Shown piece after piece: positions 18,718 to 30,722 of a stretch of DNA of 43,836 bases (position 1 is its first letter; every line of letters begins with the position of its first letter). Made by a program: the position numbers and the translations under genes. The DNA comes from Thiohalobacter sp. Its GTDB lineage: Bacteria; Pseudomonadota; Gammaproteobacteria; Thiohalobacterales; Thiohalobacteraceae. Where the stretch lies: the NCBI RefSeq assembly GCF_027000115.1, contig NZ_JALTON010000044.1:1-43836 (forward strand). Reading direction: 5' to 3'. Under the pieces are notes generated by a model. The model did not search any database. It was not told where the DNA came from and saw only the letters and a program-made list of their open reading frames with translations.

Positions 18718-19345
18718 GCGTGCCCTGTGTATCTGGGTGCTCCTGCTGGGTACGTTACCCGTTCCCGCGAGCGCGCGCACCCTGCTGGTGCTGGGGGACA
18801 GCCTGAGCGCGGCCTACGGATTGCCCGAGGCGGCGGGCTGGGTGGCGCTGCTGGCCGGGCGGCTGCCCGGTGATCGTGTGGTCAATGCCTCGGTGAGCGG
18901 CGAGACCACCGCCGGCGGGCTGGCGCGCCTGCCGGCACTGCTGGAGCAGTGGCGGCCCGACTGGGTGTTGCTGGAACTGGGCGGCAACGACGGCCTGCGC
19001 GGCCTGCCGCCGGCGCATACCCGCAACAACCTCGCGCGCATGATCGAACTGTCGCGTGCCGCCGGTGCAAAGGTGCTGCTGATCGGCATCCGCCTGCCGC
19101 CCAACTATGGCCAGGCCTATGTGCAGGCCTTCGAGCGCATCTATCCCGAACTCGCCGAAAGCCACGAGGTTCCGCTGGTGCCCTTCCTGCTCGAGGGCGT
19201 GGCCACCCGACCGGAACTGATGCAGCCCGACGGCATCCATCCCCGCGCCGAGGCGCAGCCGCTGATGCTGGAGAACGTGTGGCAGATACTGGCGCCGCGG
19301 CTGGGCGTGGCCGGGGAAGCGGCCGCAAGCGATGCGGGGGGCTGA
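18716..19345 (+). CDS. tesA: TesA periplasmic SGNH esterase/thioesterase/lysophospholipase
   Basis: A 209-residue GDSL hydrolase. A signal peptide (cleavage after about PASA, residue 20) is followed by block I GDSLSAAYG with nucleophile S29, block II ASVSGETTAGG, block III GGNDGLRG and block V DGIHP with the catalytic histidine. Its neighbour ybbA-ybbP is divergent, as in enterobacteria. The start codon overlaps the ybbA start on the opposite strand, so any promoter must lie within ybbA. Confidence 0.94.
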   Translation: MRALCIWVLLLGTLPVPASARTLLVLGDSLSAAYGLPEAAGWVALLAGRLPGDRVVNASVSGETTAGGLARLPALLEQWRPDWVLLELGGNDGLRGLPPAHTRNNLARMIELSRAAGAKVLLIGIRLPPNYGQAYVQAFERIYPELAESHEVPLVPFLLEGVATRPELMQPDGIHPRAEAQPLMLENVWQILAPRLGVAGEAAASDAGG

Positions 19346-19348
19346 CCG

Positions 19349-19570
19349 CTACAGCGCGCGCAGGTCGGCGCCGCCATTGAGCCAGGTCGCCCATTGCGCG
19401 TGCACCGAGATGTCCACGCCCTCGGCCCTTGCCTTCTGTTGCAGCAGGGTCTGCAGGTCCTGAAGCAGCTCGGAGTCCATGAGTTCCATGTTCTCAGGCA
19501 GCTGGGCGTGCAGCGTGCGATAGACGTTCTTGAGGTCTTCCAGCGGATAGTCGGCAAGGCTTCGGCGCAC
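19349..19570 (-). CDS. Small hypothetical protein (73 aa)
   Basis: A 73-residue soluble, largely helical protein starting at GTG (VRRSLADYPLEDLKNVYRTL) behind GGGAAG. It is rich in Leu, Gln and Asp/Glu, with helices suggested by the LLQDLQTLLQQKARAEG stretch and a terminal NGGADLRAL. The family is not recognised. It converges with tesA 3 nt away. A strong FNR-type box lies 45-58 nt upstream of its start codon. Confidence 0.6.
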   Translation of the reverse strand: MRRSLADYPLEDLKNVYRTLHAQLPENMELMDSELLQDLQTLLQQKARAEGVDISVHAQWATWLNGGADLRAL

Positions 19571-19614
19571 GGTGGTCTTCCCGGGATTGATTTGCCCTCA
19601 GCCTGCCGCCCCGA

Positions 19615-19628
19615 TTGACGGAGATCAA
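19615..19628 (-). promoter_or_regulatory. FNR/ANR-type box upstream of the 73-aa protein
   Basis: On the minus strand the sequence is TTGAT-CTCC-GTCAA, which differs from the FNR consensus TTGAT-N4-ATCAA at one base. The only gene starting nearby is the 73-residue protein at 19570. A -41.5 placement would give a leader of only about 10 nt, so either the annotated start is slightly wrong, the site acts as a repressor, or the match is chance. Confidence 0.45.
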
Positions 19629-19673
19629 GTTTCCCTCACCCTCGTGTGGTAGCCGGTTGCAGGCTACAAAGGG

Positions 19674-20498
19674 TCAGGGGTTCGCTTCGAGCAGCAACGA
19701 GGGGTCGACGCGGGCGTCGTTGAGGCTCACGCTCCAGTGCAGGTGTGGGCCGGTGACCCGGCCGGTACTGCCGACGGTGCCGATGACCTCGCCGCGCGCC
19801 ACCGCCTGCCCGGGCCGGACCTGGATATGGTCCATGTGGCAGTACATGCTGACCAGGCCCTGGCCGTGGTCGATGAACACGGTATTGCCGTTGAAGAAGA
19901 AATCCCCCGTATCCAGCACCACCCCCGGTGCCGGGGCCTGAACGGGCGTGCCGCGGGGCGCGGCCAGATCGAGCCCGCTGTGGGGCTTGCGCGGCTGCCG
20001 GTTGAAGAAGCGGCGCAGGCCGAAGGGGCTGCTCACCGGCCCGTTCACCGGCAGCGTGAAGTTCAGTTCCGGCTGTCTGCCCTCGGTAAAACGCGCAAAC
20101 GCGGCGCGGATGCGTTTCTCTTCCTTGCGGATACGCGCCAGGTCTTCGGCGTTGGGATTGACCTTGCGTTTGTTCTCGATGGTCAGGTACTGGCTCTCGT
20201 AGTCCTTGTCGCGGATCTCGAAGGCCAGTTGCCGGGTGCGGCCATCGCTGCCGGTGACTGCCAGCGTCGCCGCTCCGGGGCGCGCGGCGAGCGGGATGCC
20301 GACCACGGCATGCCACTGCCCTGCTTCGGCCACCACCAGCACCGGTCGTTCGCGATAGCGTACGGCGGCGGGGCGCTCGCTGCCCAGGGCGACGACTGCG
20401 ACGCCGCCGGGGACGGGCTCGGCGCGGGGCAGGGCAAGGACTACGCTGCTCACGCCGAGCAGCAGGCAGGCAAGCAGGACTGTTATCCGGCCTGGCAT
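19674..20498 (-). CDS. M23-family LytM-type metallopeptidase
   Basis: A 274-residue exported zinc endopeptidase or LytM-like activator of cell-wall hydrolysis. A signal peptide or N-terminal anchor (MPGRITVLLACLLLGVSSVVLA) is followed by a beta-rich N-terminal domain and a charged helical linker. The M23 domain has zinc ligands in PHSGLDLAAPRGTPV (HxxxD) and GPHLHWSV (HxH), with CHMDHI between them. All ligands are present, so it is probably active. Start 20498 is chosen by the signal peptide; longer in-frame starts (20544 and beyond) are possible. It lies downstream of xseA on the same strand. Confidence 0.9.
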   Translation of the reverse strand: MPGRITVLLACLLLGVSSVVLALPRAEPVPGGVAVVALGSERPAAVRYRERPVLVVAEAGQWHAVVGIPLAARPGAATLAVTGSDGRTRQLAFEIRDKDYESQYLTIENKRKVNPNAEDLARIRKEEKRIRAAFARFTEGRQPELNFTLPVNGPVSSPFGLRRFFNRQPRKPHSGLDLAAPRGTPVQAPAPGVVLDTGDFFFNGNTVFIDHGQGLVSMYCHMDHIQVRPGQAVARGEVIGTVGSTGRVTGPHLHWSVSLNDARVDPSLLLEANP

Positions 20499-20773
20499 GA
20501 AGTGCTGACAAACATCCTGCAATCCGGATGGAACCCGGTGTGTCATTGGCGATTCCGGACAGCGCTTCGCTTCACTCATGGCCACGGCATCCACTGTATC
20601 CACTATATCCACGGAAAGGATGATCGGGCGCTCGCAGCGGCGCAACAGACCTCGCGAGCGACAGTTTCCGTGGGTCCGGTGGGTTCGGTGGCTATCACGC
20701 ATGAACGCCTGGGCAAGTATCCCGTAGTCCGGATGAACGCCCGCGGGCCGTGATCCGGGAAATGCCTTCGCCT

Positions 20774-23762
<2,989 letters not shown>

Positions 23763-23811
23763 GCGTGGGGCGGGTGCTGTTGTATCACCGCTTTCCCGAC
23801 AGTCAATGTCG

Positions 23812-23843
23812 GATGGGCAAAGGCGCAGGGCGCCGTGCCCATC
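23812..23843. repeat. REP-type palindrome (copy 1) between guaB and guaA
   Basis: GATGGGCA (23812-23819) pairs with TGCCCATC (23836-23843), with inner arms GGCGC/GCGCC, forming a long imperfect hairpin. The same core recurs at 32598-32690 and 35648-35718. A small hairpin CCGACA/TGTCGG (23796-23812) lies directly before it. The position after guaB suggests attenuation or mRNA stabilisation between the two genes. Confidence 0.75.
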
Positions 23844-23890
23844 ATGAGCGCTGCGTATGGTCGCCCGTCCTGTAACCTGTGTCCGACAAC

Positions 23891-25465
23891 ATGACCGATA
23901 TTCATGCCCACCGCATCCTGATCCTGGACTTCGGATCCCAGTACACCCAGCTCATCGCCCGCCGGGTGCGCGAGATCGGCGTCTACTGCGAGATCCATCC
24001 CTGGGACATGGACGAAGCGGACATCCGCACCTTCCACCCGAAGGGCATCATCCTGTCCGGCGGGCCGGAGACGGTCACCGCGGAGGAAGCGCCGCGTGCG
24101 CCGCGGCTGGTGTTCGAGCTGGGCGTGCCGGTGCTGGGCATCTGCTACGGCATGCAGACCATGGCCGCGCAGCTCGGCGGCAAGGTCGAGCACTCCGACC
24201 GCCACGAATACGGCTATGCCCAGGTACGCGCGCGCGGCCATACCCGGCTGCTGCGCGACATCGAGGACCACACCAGCGCCGAGGGCTACGGCCTGCTCGA
24301 CGTCTGGATGAGCCATGGCGACCGCGTGGTCGGGCTGCCGCCCGGCTTCAGGCTGATGGCCAGCACCGAGTCCGCCCCAATCGCCGGCATGGCCGACGAC
24401 AGCCGCGGCTTCTATGGCGTGCAGTTCCATCCCGAGGTCACCCACACCCGCCAGGGCGGCCGCATCCTCAAGCGCTTCGTGGTCGACATCTGCGGCTGCG
24501 ACGCGCTGTGGACGCCGGGCAACATCATCGAGGACAGCATCGAGACCATTCGCAGCCAGGTCGGTAACGAGGCGGTGCTGCTCGGCCTGTCCGGCGGCGT
24601 GGACTCCTCCGTGGTCGCGGCCCTGCTGCACCGCGCCATCGGCGACCAGCTCACCTGCGTGTTCGTGGACAACGGCCTGCTGCGTCACCAGGAAGGCGAC
24701 CAGGTCATGGCGACCTTCGCCGAGCACATGGGCGTGCGCGTGATCCGGGTCGATGCCGAGCACCGCTTCCTGCACGCGCTCAAGGGTGTCACCGATCCCG
24801 AGCAGAAGCGCAAGATCATCGGTAACCTGTTCATCGAGGTGTTCGAGGAAGAGGCGGAAAAGCTCAAGGACGCGCAGTGGCTGGCGCAGGGCACCATCTA
24901 TCCCGATGTCATCGAATCCGCCGGTGCCCGCACCGGCAAGGCCCATCTCATCAAGTCCCACCACAATGTCGGTGGCCTGCCCGAGCACATGAAGCTCAAG
25001 TTGCTGGAGCCCCTGCGCGAGCTGTTCAAGGACGAGGTGCGCAAGCTCGGCGTGGAACTCGGCTTGCCCTATGACATGGTCTACCGCCATCCCTTCCCCG
25101 GCCCGGGCCTTGGGGTGCGCATCCTCGGCGAGGTGAAGAAGGCCTATGCCGACACCCTGCGCCTGGCCGACCACATCTTCATCGAGGAATTGCGCAAGGA
25201 AGGGCTGTACGACTCGGTCAGCCAGGCCTTCGCCGTGTTCCTCCCCGTCAAGTCGGTGGGCGTCACCGGCGACGGCCGTCGCTACGATCATGTCGTCGCC
25301 CTGCGCGCTGTCGAGACCATCGACTTCATGACCGCCCGCTGGGCGCATCTTCCCTACGAGTTCCTCGACCACGTCTCCCGGCGTATCGTCAACGAGATCC
25401 CCGGCGTGTCCCGCGTCGTCTACGACGTCACCGGCAAGCCGCCGGGGACGATTGAGTGGGAGTGA
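23891..25465 (+). CDS. guaA: GMP synthase (glutamine-hydrolysing)
   Basis: A 524-residue enzyme converting XMP to GMP. The N-terminal class I amidotransferase domain has [15 protein letters not shown], the nucleophile in [10 protein letters not shown] and the His/Glu pair in [11 protein letters not shown]. The ATP-pyrophosphatase domain has the P-loop [14 protein letters not shown], and the C-terminal dimerisation domain ends KPPGTIEWE. The ATG at 23891 gives the E. coli-like [15 protein letters not shown]; a GTG at 23879 is an in-frame alternative. Neither has a clear ribosome-binding site. Confidence 0.96.
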   Translation: MTDIHAHRILILDFGSQYTQLIARRVREIGVYCEIHPWDMDEADIRTFHPKGIILSGGPETVTAEEAPRAPRLVFELGVPVLGICYGMQTMAAQLGGKVEHSDRHEYGYAQVRARGHTRLLRDIEDHTSAEGYGLLDVWMSHGDRVVGLPPGFRLMASTESAPIAGMADDSRGFYGVQFHPEVTHTRQGGRILKRFVVDICGCDALWTPGNIIEDSIETIRSQVGNEAVLLGLSGGVDSSVVAALLHRAIGDQLTCVFVDNGLLRHQEGDQVMATFAEHMGVRVIRVDAEHRFLHALKGVTDPEQKRKIIGNLFIEVFEEEAEKLKDAQWLAQGTIYPDVIESAGARTGKAHLIKSHHNVGGLPEHMKLKLLEPLRELFKDEVRKLGVELGLPYDMVYRHPFPGPGLGVRILGEVKKAYADTLRLADHIFIEELRKEGLYDSVSQAFAVFLPVKSVGVTGDGRRYDHVVALRAVETIDFMTARWAHLPYEFLDHVSRRIVNEIPGVSRVVYDVTGKPPGTIEWE

Positions 25466-25544
25466 CCGGTACTCACAGGCAACGTCTCGCACCGGACCCG
25501 GGTCTGGCAGCGCCCGCTGGAGGGATGGCGTCTGCGGTCTTGCC

Positions 25545-27101
25545 TCAGCAGACAGAGAGTTGATTGCGGCCAGCCTCTTTTGAGCGGTACAGGGCGGTGT
25601 CGGCCCGTTCGAGGATGCGCTGCATGTCCAGATCGTTGCCGGCAGCCGTGAGCCCCATGCTGGCGGTGACCGGTATGTCGTCGTCGCGGTGGCTGTTCCG
25701 TATGGCTTCGAGCAGGCGCTCGGCAAAGTGGCGGGCGCCATCGATCCCGGTATCGGGAAACAGCAGGCCGAACTCCTCGCCGCCCAGGCGGCCGGCGATG
25801 TCGCATTTCCTCACCGTGGTGTCCAGAAGCGCCGATACCCGCTGCAGTACGGCATCGCCTGCCGTGTGGCCGTGGGTGTCATTGATCCGCTTGAAGTGGT
25901 CGAGGTCGATGAGCAGCAGGCAGAGTTCGCCTCCTGTCCGTTCCAGGCGCGCCAGTTCCCGGTTGAATTGTTCGAAGAAGTGACGCCTGTTGGCGAGCCG
26001 GGTCAGGCCGTCTGTGTTGGCGAGTACCTGCAGTTCGTGGTTGGCCTGTTGCAGCGCCCGCGTGGTCCGCTGCAGTTGATCCTGCGCCTTTTTCAGTTCC
26101 GCGATATCCCGCAAGACGATGAGATGGCCATGCACCCTGCCTGTGCCGAAGGAGATGCGCGTATTGAGGGCCTGAAAGGGCCGGTCCTGCAGGGTCAGTT
26201 CGGTGAAACTGTCTTTCAGCAGCCGGTCGCGCACGCCGTCGTCCGGGACGAGCATCGACAAGGGCCGGCCGACAAGCCCCTCCCTGTCGGTGCCGAACAG
26301 TCGTTCGGCGGAGGGGTTGGCATCGACGATGCGGTATTCGTCGTTTACCACCAGCAGCGAATCCTGCATGTTCTCGACCAGCAGGGTGCGCGCCGTCGGT
26401 GCCAATTGCAGATAGTTGTCGCTTATCACTACCCAGGAGAACAGCAGGATGGCGACGGCAAAGGCAATGGACACCACGTCCAGATCGCCGGTATCGAACC
26501 AGCCGACGAGCCGGCTCAGATTGGCGAGCAGGACCAGCAGCGGGGCCACCACGATGGCGACAAGTTCGCGCTTGTACCGGGGGTTTCGCAGATATTCGAT
26601 GAAGGCGGAAAAGGTCGCTATCCCGATCAGAAGGTAGGAATAGGCGATATGCACCACAAACCACGGGCCGTGTTCGGCCATGACCCGGAATCGGGTGAAG
26701 CGGATCTGGGTCCAGATGAGATGATGGTAGTCATTGCTCATGGCCAGCAGCACCGTGATCGAGGGCACGATGGCCAGAAGCAGCAGTGTGCGACGATCCA
26801 GGTAGCGGGTGGCCCCGATGGCGGTGAGGGAGAAGACCAGCCAGGCAAGCGGCGTGAAGGCAATACCGACGTACTGGAATTTCGAGATCAGCAGGCGCAG
26901 GCCGTCATCATCGGCGAGTGTGATGAGAAAGCGGGAGAAGACCCAGATGAAAATGCAGGCCAGAAACCAGAAAAAGGCGCGCACAATGGGTAGCCTGCGC
27001 CGGTTGCAGACGACCCGGGCCAACAGCAGGCATAGCAGCGACGCAAGCGCCGAGGGCAATATCCAGGGAAGATAACCCGACCCGCTCCCCTCGGGCATCA
27101 T
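25545..27101 (-). CDS. Membrane-bound PAS-GGDEF diguanylate cyclase
   Basis: A 518-residue protein that should make cyclic di-GMP. Residues 1 to about 225 form a seven-helix module of the histidine-kinase N-terminal 7TM type. A PAS domain follows (about 240-345, VVNDEYRIVDANPSAERLFG), then a short coiled coil and a GGDEF domain. The active site is GGEEF at 440-444, with the inhibitory RxxD at 431-434 (RKCD) exactly five residues before it. Both catalysis and product inhibition therefore look intact. It is convergent with guaA and divergent from the gene at 27269. The ligand of the 7TM sensor is unknown. Confidence 0.92.
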   Translation of the reverse strand: MMPEGSGSGYLPWILPSALASLLCLLLARVVCNRRRLPIVRAFFWFLACIFIWVFSRFLITLADDDGLRLLISKFQYVGIAFTPLAWLVFSLTAIGATRYLDRRTLLLLAIVPSITVLLAMSNDYHHLIWTQIRFTRFRVMAEHGPWFVVHIAYSYLLIGIATFSAFIEYLRNPRYKRELVAIVVAPLLVLLANLSRLVGWFDTGDLDVVSIAFAVAILLFSWVVISDNYLQLAPTARTLLVENMQDSLLVVNDEYRIVDANPSAERLFGTDREGLVGRPLSMLVPDDGVRDRLLKDSFTELTLQDRPFQALNTRISFGTGRVHGHLIVLRDIAELKKAQDQLQRTTRALQQANHELQVLANTDGLTRLANRRHFFEQFNRELARLERTGGELCLLLIDLDHFKRINDTHGHTAGDAVLQRVSALLDTTVRKCDIAGRLGGEEFGLLFPDTGIDGARHFAERLLEAIRNSHRDDDIPVTASMGLTAAGNDLDMQRILERADTALYRSKEAGRNQLSVC

Positions 27102-27268
27102 GCGCGGAACCAGATTGGCACGTCACCGACCTCGTTTCTGTCGACGCCCCTCTTATAACACCGCTTGAGCAGTTGCTCAAAGCGTGGGTGCCCGTTCTTC
27201 CAGTAGTCGGCGGGTCGGTGCCGCTGTTGTATACTTTCGGGAGAGGGGGCTGATAGCGGAACAACAAC

Positions 27269-27982
27269 ATGTGCCGACCCATGCGCTACCTGGCGGCCCT
27301 GCTGCTGGGGGCCGGCCAGGTTCTCGCCGGACCGCCGGTGGCGTGGCCCCGGACCACGCCACTGCACGAGACCTTCCATGAGGAAGCCCCGGTCAGCGGC
27401 CGGGTCGTGACCGGCCTGATGCTGGCCGGCAGCGGTGGCTCCGCCCGCCTGGCGCTGTTGCCGCCGGCCGCCGTGGCGGGCGGCAGCGTCTGTGTGCAGG
27501 TGGTGTCCCGCGACGGCCGTTACTGGGCCGAGAACACCTTCGTTCTGCCGCCGGCCGTCGGTGGCCAGCCGGTGCTGTTGGCGTATCCGTCCGCCCACCG
27601 CGACCTGTTGCGGACTTTGGGCGAAGATGAGCTGGCGCTGCTGGCCTATCAGGGTGAGTGTGGCCGGCGCGGCGGACGGCAGTTGCTGCTGTCCGCCCGC
27701 TCGCCGGCGGACACGCCGCCCGGCCGGGTCTGGATCTTCGTCAACTCGGGCCGCACCGATACCTATGTCCAGGTGAAGAACGACGCTGGCGCCCGCCGGC
27801 CGTCGCGCTGCCGGCGCATCCGCCAGGGCCGGCGTACCGCCTTCGATACGGTCTGCACGGTGGCGTTGCCGAAGCCCGAGGCCGTGGCAGGCCCGCTCGA
27901 GGTGCGCATTCTGCGTCGGCGCTACGAGCGCATGCTGCCGCCCACCGAGCTGGTCATCGCGCTGCCCGGCGAAGCTGGATGA
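27269..27982 (+). CDS. Secreted protein of unknown function, first gene of a three-gene operon
   Basis: A 237-residue protein with a signal peptide (MRYLAALLLGAGQVLAGPP from the second Met; cleavage after about LAG). The mature part is beta-rich, with four cysteines (CVQVV, GECGRR, SRCRR, DTVCTVAL) and the segment GRVWIFVNSGRTDTYVQVKN. The C-terminal third is very rich in arginine. The family is not recognised. ATG 27269 or 27281 could start translation. The stop overlaps the start of the next gene (ATGA), so the products are probably made together. Confidence 0.65.
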   Translation: MCRPMRYLAALLLGAGQVLAGPPVAWPRTTPLHETFHEEAPVSGRVVTGLMLAGSGGSARLALLPPAAVAGGSVCVQVVSRDGRYWAENTFVLPPAVGGQPVLLAYPSAHRDLLRTLGEDELALLAYQGECGRRGGRQLLLSARSPADTPPGRVWIFVNSGRTDTYVQVKNDAGARRPSRCRRIRQGRRTAFDTVCTVALPKPEAVAGPLEVRILRRRYERMLPPTELVIALPGEAG

Positions 27983-28998
27983 AACGGGCGCTGCGCAAGG
28001 TCCTCACCCCCGGTCTGCTGCGCCTGCTGAAGGAGGGCGACGGCGAGCGCAACGTCTATTTCAAGATGGCCCTGGCGCTGCTGGCCCTGGTGCTGGTGCT
28101 GTGCCTGGTGCTGCCTGACCGTCCCAACATCTTCACGGTCGATACCGCGACCGAGCTGGTCGCATTCACGGTGACCGACCCCACCCTGTCGCAGTGGGAG
28201 CTTGGCGGCGCGCGCGTGTTGACCGATCCCCTGCAACCGGCCGCGGAGGCCGGGGTATTGGCGCCGGACACGGTGCTGGATATCGCGCCCGGCACCCGGG
28301 TCCGGCTGCAGCGCCACGGCGTCGGCATCCTGCGCATCGAGCTGGAGGCCGGCGAAGCCGCCGGTTCGGTAGGCAGCCTGGACGACCCTGCCGGTGGAAC
28401 GCGCTCGCTGGGTGACTGGGCCCTGCTGCTGGTCGAGGTCGAAGGGCGGCCGCGGCTGCTGCCTTTCCGTGGCCGGCTCACCGTGGGCGACGATGTCGCC
28501 AGCGGCGTGAACAGCGTGCTGTTGTCGGGCACCGTGAGCGTGGTGGAGGAACAGCTCTTTGGGCGCAGCCGCTACGTGGCGGGCTCGGGCACGCTGGACC
28601 CGGGCGACCGCATCCAGCTCTGGGGGCGCAACGCGAACACCGGTACGCTGGAGCCGGTGGTGGTCAACGGCTTTGTCCGCGCCGAGCCCATGGAGGGCTT
28701 CTCCGAGCCCGTGAACGCCATGCAACTGGTGGCGCACGGCCAGGCCGAGTACGTCCAGGTCGAACGCCTGGGCAGCGCCGGCTACCGCATCCGCGCCCAG
28801 CACTGGGCGCGTTTCGTCAACGATCCGGTGCTGGCGGCGCTGACCGCCATCGTGGCACTGCTGATCCTGTTGATCGAATTTCTGTCGCGCTGTCTGGTGC
28901 AGTTGCTGGGGGCGCCGCTGGTGTTCCTCGCCCGCCGGCTGGGCATCGATGAGACAGAGGGGACGAAAGTCCGGGCAGGCGAGGGAGGTGGCGAATGA
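27979..28998 (+). CDS. Two-helix inner-membrane protein of unknown function, second gene of the operon
   Basis: A 339-residue membrane protein. A basic cytoplasmic N-terminus is followed by a transmembrane helix at about residues 33-52 (ALALLALVLVLCLVLPD). A periplasmic beta-rich region of about 240 residues comes next, including DTATELVAFTVTDPTLSQW and LSGTVSVVEEQLFG. A second helix lies at about 288-312 (LAALTAIVALLILLIEFL), and the tail is short and charged. No family recognised. It overlaps both neighbours by 4 nt, so it probably forms a complex with the secreted protein and the protease-like protein. Confidence 0.65.
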   Translation: MKRALRKVLTPGLLRLLKEGDGERNVYFKMALALLALVLVLCLVLPDRPNIFTVDTATELVAFTVTDPTLSQWELGGARVLTDPLQPAAEAGVLAPDTVLDIAPGTRVRLQRHGVGILRIELEAGEAAGSVGSLDDPAGGTRSLGDWALLLVEVEGRPRLLPFRGRLTVGDDVASGVNSVLLSGTVSVVEEQLFGRSRYVAGSGTLDPGDRIQLWGRNANTGTLEPVVVNGFVRAEPMEGFSEPVNAMQLVAHGQAEYVQVERLGSAGYRIRAQHWARFVNDPVLAALTAIVALLILLIEFLSRCLVQLLGAPLVFLARRLGIDETEGTKVRAGEGGGE

Positions 28999-30101
28999 GG
29001 CGAAGTCCGCAAAGGGAGCGCCCGGCCCGACTGCGTGCAGTGGTTCTGCTGGCGTTGCTGGCGGTGGCGCCGGCACTGCGGGCGGCGCCGCCGCCCCAGG
29101 CCTTCGTGCGCACGGCGGAGGAAGGGCAGGCGCTGTTGCTCAAGCGGCTGGGGGAATGCTACGCCGTCACGCCCGCCCATGTGCTCGGCGACGAGCTGTT
29201 CGCCAGCCTGACAGGCGGCCACAGCCGCCGGCCGCAGGGCGACGGCGACCTGCTGCAGACCTTCGGCTACGACCTGGCCATCCTGCACGTCACCGGCGCC
29301 CTGGCCGGCTTCTGCAACGGCTCGCCAGTGGTCGCGGCGGGGCTGGAGGACCGGCTGGCCACCGCCGACCGCGGCGTGCTGACCTCGGTCAACGCCGACG
29401 GCAGTATCAGCCGGCGCCGGGTGACGCTGAGCGACGTCGGCCTGCTCTACCTGCGGGTGCGCCCGGAACGGGACCGGGATCAGCTGTTCAAGGGGTTGAG
29501 CGGCAGCCTGCTGCTGGTCGGTGACCGGCCGGCCGGTATCCTGATGGCCGTGGACGCGGACACGGGCGAGGGCAGGGTGCTGCGCTACGATCGGGCGCTG
29601 GAGACATTGCGGCCATTCTTCGGCGGTGCCGGCCGCGCGGCCCGCCGTGCCGCCAGCCCGCCCAAACCGGCCATTCCCCGAACCGGGCCGGCGCCCGAAG
29701 TGGTGTCCTGGAACGTGCCACCCCTGGACGCCGATCACCGTGCCGCCAACCTGGTCGACGGCAGGCAGACGGTCTGGTACGCCAGCGCGGGCAGTTTCCC
29801 GGTGGAAGTGGTGCTGGAACTGCCGGGCGACAAGACGTCGGTGGTGCAGGAGGTGCGGTTGATCGGCCGCGGCGTGGCACCGGCGGCGCGGCTGCCGCGC
29901 GACTTCGAGATCCTGGTCAGCAGTCGTCCGGACGGCCACTGGCTGCCGGTCGCCACCGGCAGCTACATCCGCACCGAGCAGGAGAAGACGGTCGGCTTCG
30001 CGCCGGTGCGCGTGCGCTGGCTGATGCTGCGCATCTACTCCAACTGGGGCGACCCCGCAGCCGTGGGGCTGGCCGGTATCGAAGTGCCGGTGGCGCGCTG
30101 A
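28995..30101 (+). CDS. Exported trypsin-like protease with C-terminal discoidin-like domain
   Basis: A 368-residue exported protein. After a signal peptide (about residues 1-30, ending LRAA) comes a chymotrypsin-fold-like domain with a plausible triad: H61 in YAVTPAHVLGD, D93 in YDLAILHV and S169 in KGLSGSLLLV. An Ala/Arg/Pro linker leads to a C-terminal F5/8 type C (discoidin) fold from about 235 to the end, with AANLVDGRQTVWYAS, FEILVSSRPDGHWLPV and WLMLRIYSNWGDP. The serine motif is LSGS rather than GDSGG, so activity is likely but unproven. The discoidin part suggests glycan or surface binding. Confidence 0.72.
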   Translation: MRRSPQRERPARLRAVVLLALLAVAPALRAAPPPQAFVRTAEEGQALLLKRLGECYAVTPAHVLGDELFASLTGGHSRRPQGDGDLLQTFGYDLAILHVTGALAGFCNGSPVVAAGLEDRLATADRGVLTSVNADGSISRRRVTLSDVGLLYLRVRPERDRDQLFKGLSGSLLLVGDRPAGILMAVDADTGEGRVLRYDRALETLRPFFGGAGRAARRAASPPKPAIPRTGPAPEVVSWNVPPLDADHRAANLVDGRQTVWYASAGSFPVEVVLELPGDKTSVVQEVRLIGRGVAPAARLPRDFEILVSSRPDGHWLPVATGSYIRTEQEKTVGFAPVRVRWLMLRIYSNWGDPAAVGLAGIEVPVAR

Positions 30102-30110
30102 GGCCGGCGG

Positions 30111-30722
30111 TCACTGCAGCCGGACGATGCCCCTGAACGTGCCGGCCCAGCTGCCGGTGCAGCCGAGTTCGCCTTCCAGTACCGCACCGTCACCCAGCGC
30201 AAAGGCGCCCGTGCAGTAGGGGTGGCTGAAGGTCAGCCGCGTCCCGCTGAGTTGCCCCGTGCCGTTGCGATAGGTGCCTGCGGTCTTGAATCGGCCGGTA
30301 CGGGCATCGAACTCCGTGACCGAGAAGGTATAGATGTTACCCCAGTCCTGGAGGGCCTTGGCCTGGGTATCGGCCAGCTTCTGTCCGGACGGATCGGGGA
30401 ACTCGACATTGATCGTACCCAGGTCGGCGAACTTGCGGCGCAGGCAGATGGCGCGCATGGCCTCGTCGGCGCTGTTGAAGCACACCCCGAACGCCAGCTC
30501 GCGCATGGCCACGTCGTCCGAACCCAGCATCTCGTCCAGGGCCGCCAGGCGCACGGTCTGGTCCGGGTCGTTGAGCAGTGCCCGGAACTCCGCAATACGC
30601 TGCGAACGCGCCTGGATGCGTTGCTTGAGCTGCTCGGCGCTGATCTCGGCGACGGCCTGCTGACTTGCGGGAGACAGCAGGGCCAGCAGCAGGCACAGAT
30701 GGACAGAACGGGCTGTTCTCAT
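30111..30722 (-). CDS. Exported hypothetical protein
   Basis: A 203-residue protein with a signal peptide (MRTARSVHLCLLLALLSPAS, cleavage after about AVAE). The N-terminal half is helical and HEAT-like (LLNDPDQTVRLAALDEMLGS). The C-terminal half is beta-rich, with conserved-looking cysteines (FGVCFNS, AICLRR, PYCTGAF, LGCTGSW). Start 30722 is preferred because AAGGA lies 8 nt upstream; an ATG at 30728 is too close to it. It is convergent with the protease operon, 9 nt apart. Function unknown. Confidence 0.62.
   Translation of the reverse strand: MRTARSVHLCLLLALLSPASQQAVAEISAEQLKQRIQARSQRIAEFRALLNDPDQTVRLAALDEMLGSDDVAMRELAFGVCFNSADEAMRAICLRRKFADLGTINVEFPDPSGQKLADTQAKALQDWGNIYTFSVTEFDARTGRFKTAGTYRNGTGQLSGTRLTFSHPYCTGAFALGDGAVLEGELGCTGSWAGTFRGIVRLQ

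Noticed and set aside
18718-18780. Longer N-terminus for the YbbA ATPase starting at 18780
   Set aside because: The extra 21 residues lie entirely within tesA antisense and precede the normal family start; not excluded by sequence alone but less likely.
16317-18873. Plus-strand frames opposite the ABC permease and ATPase
   Set aside because: The minus strand shows FtsX and ABC signatures throughout; the plus frames are Gln/Arg-rich shadows.
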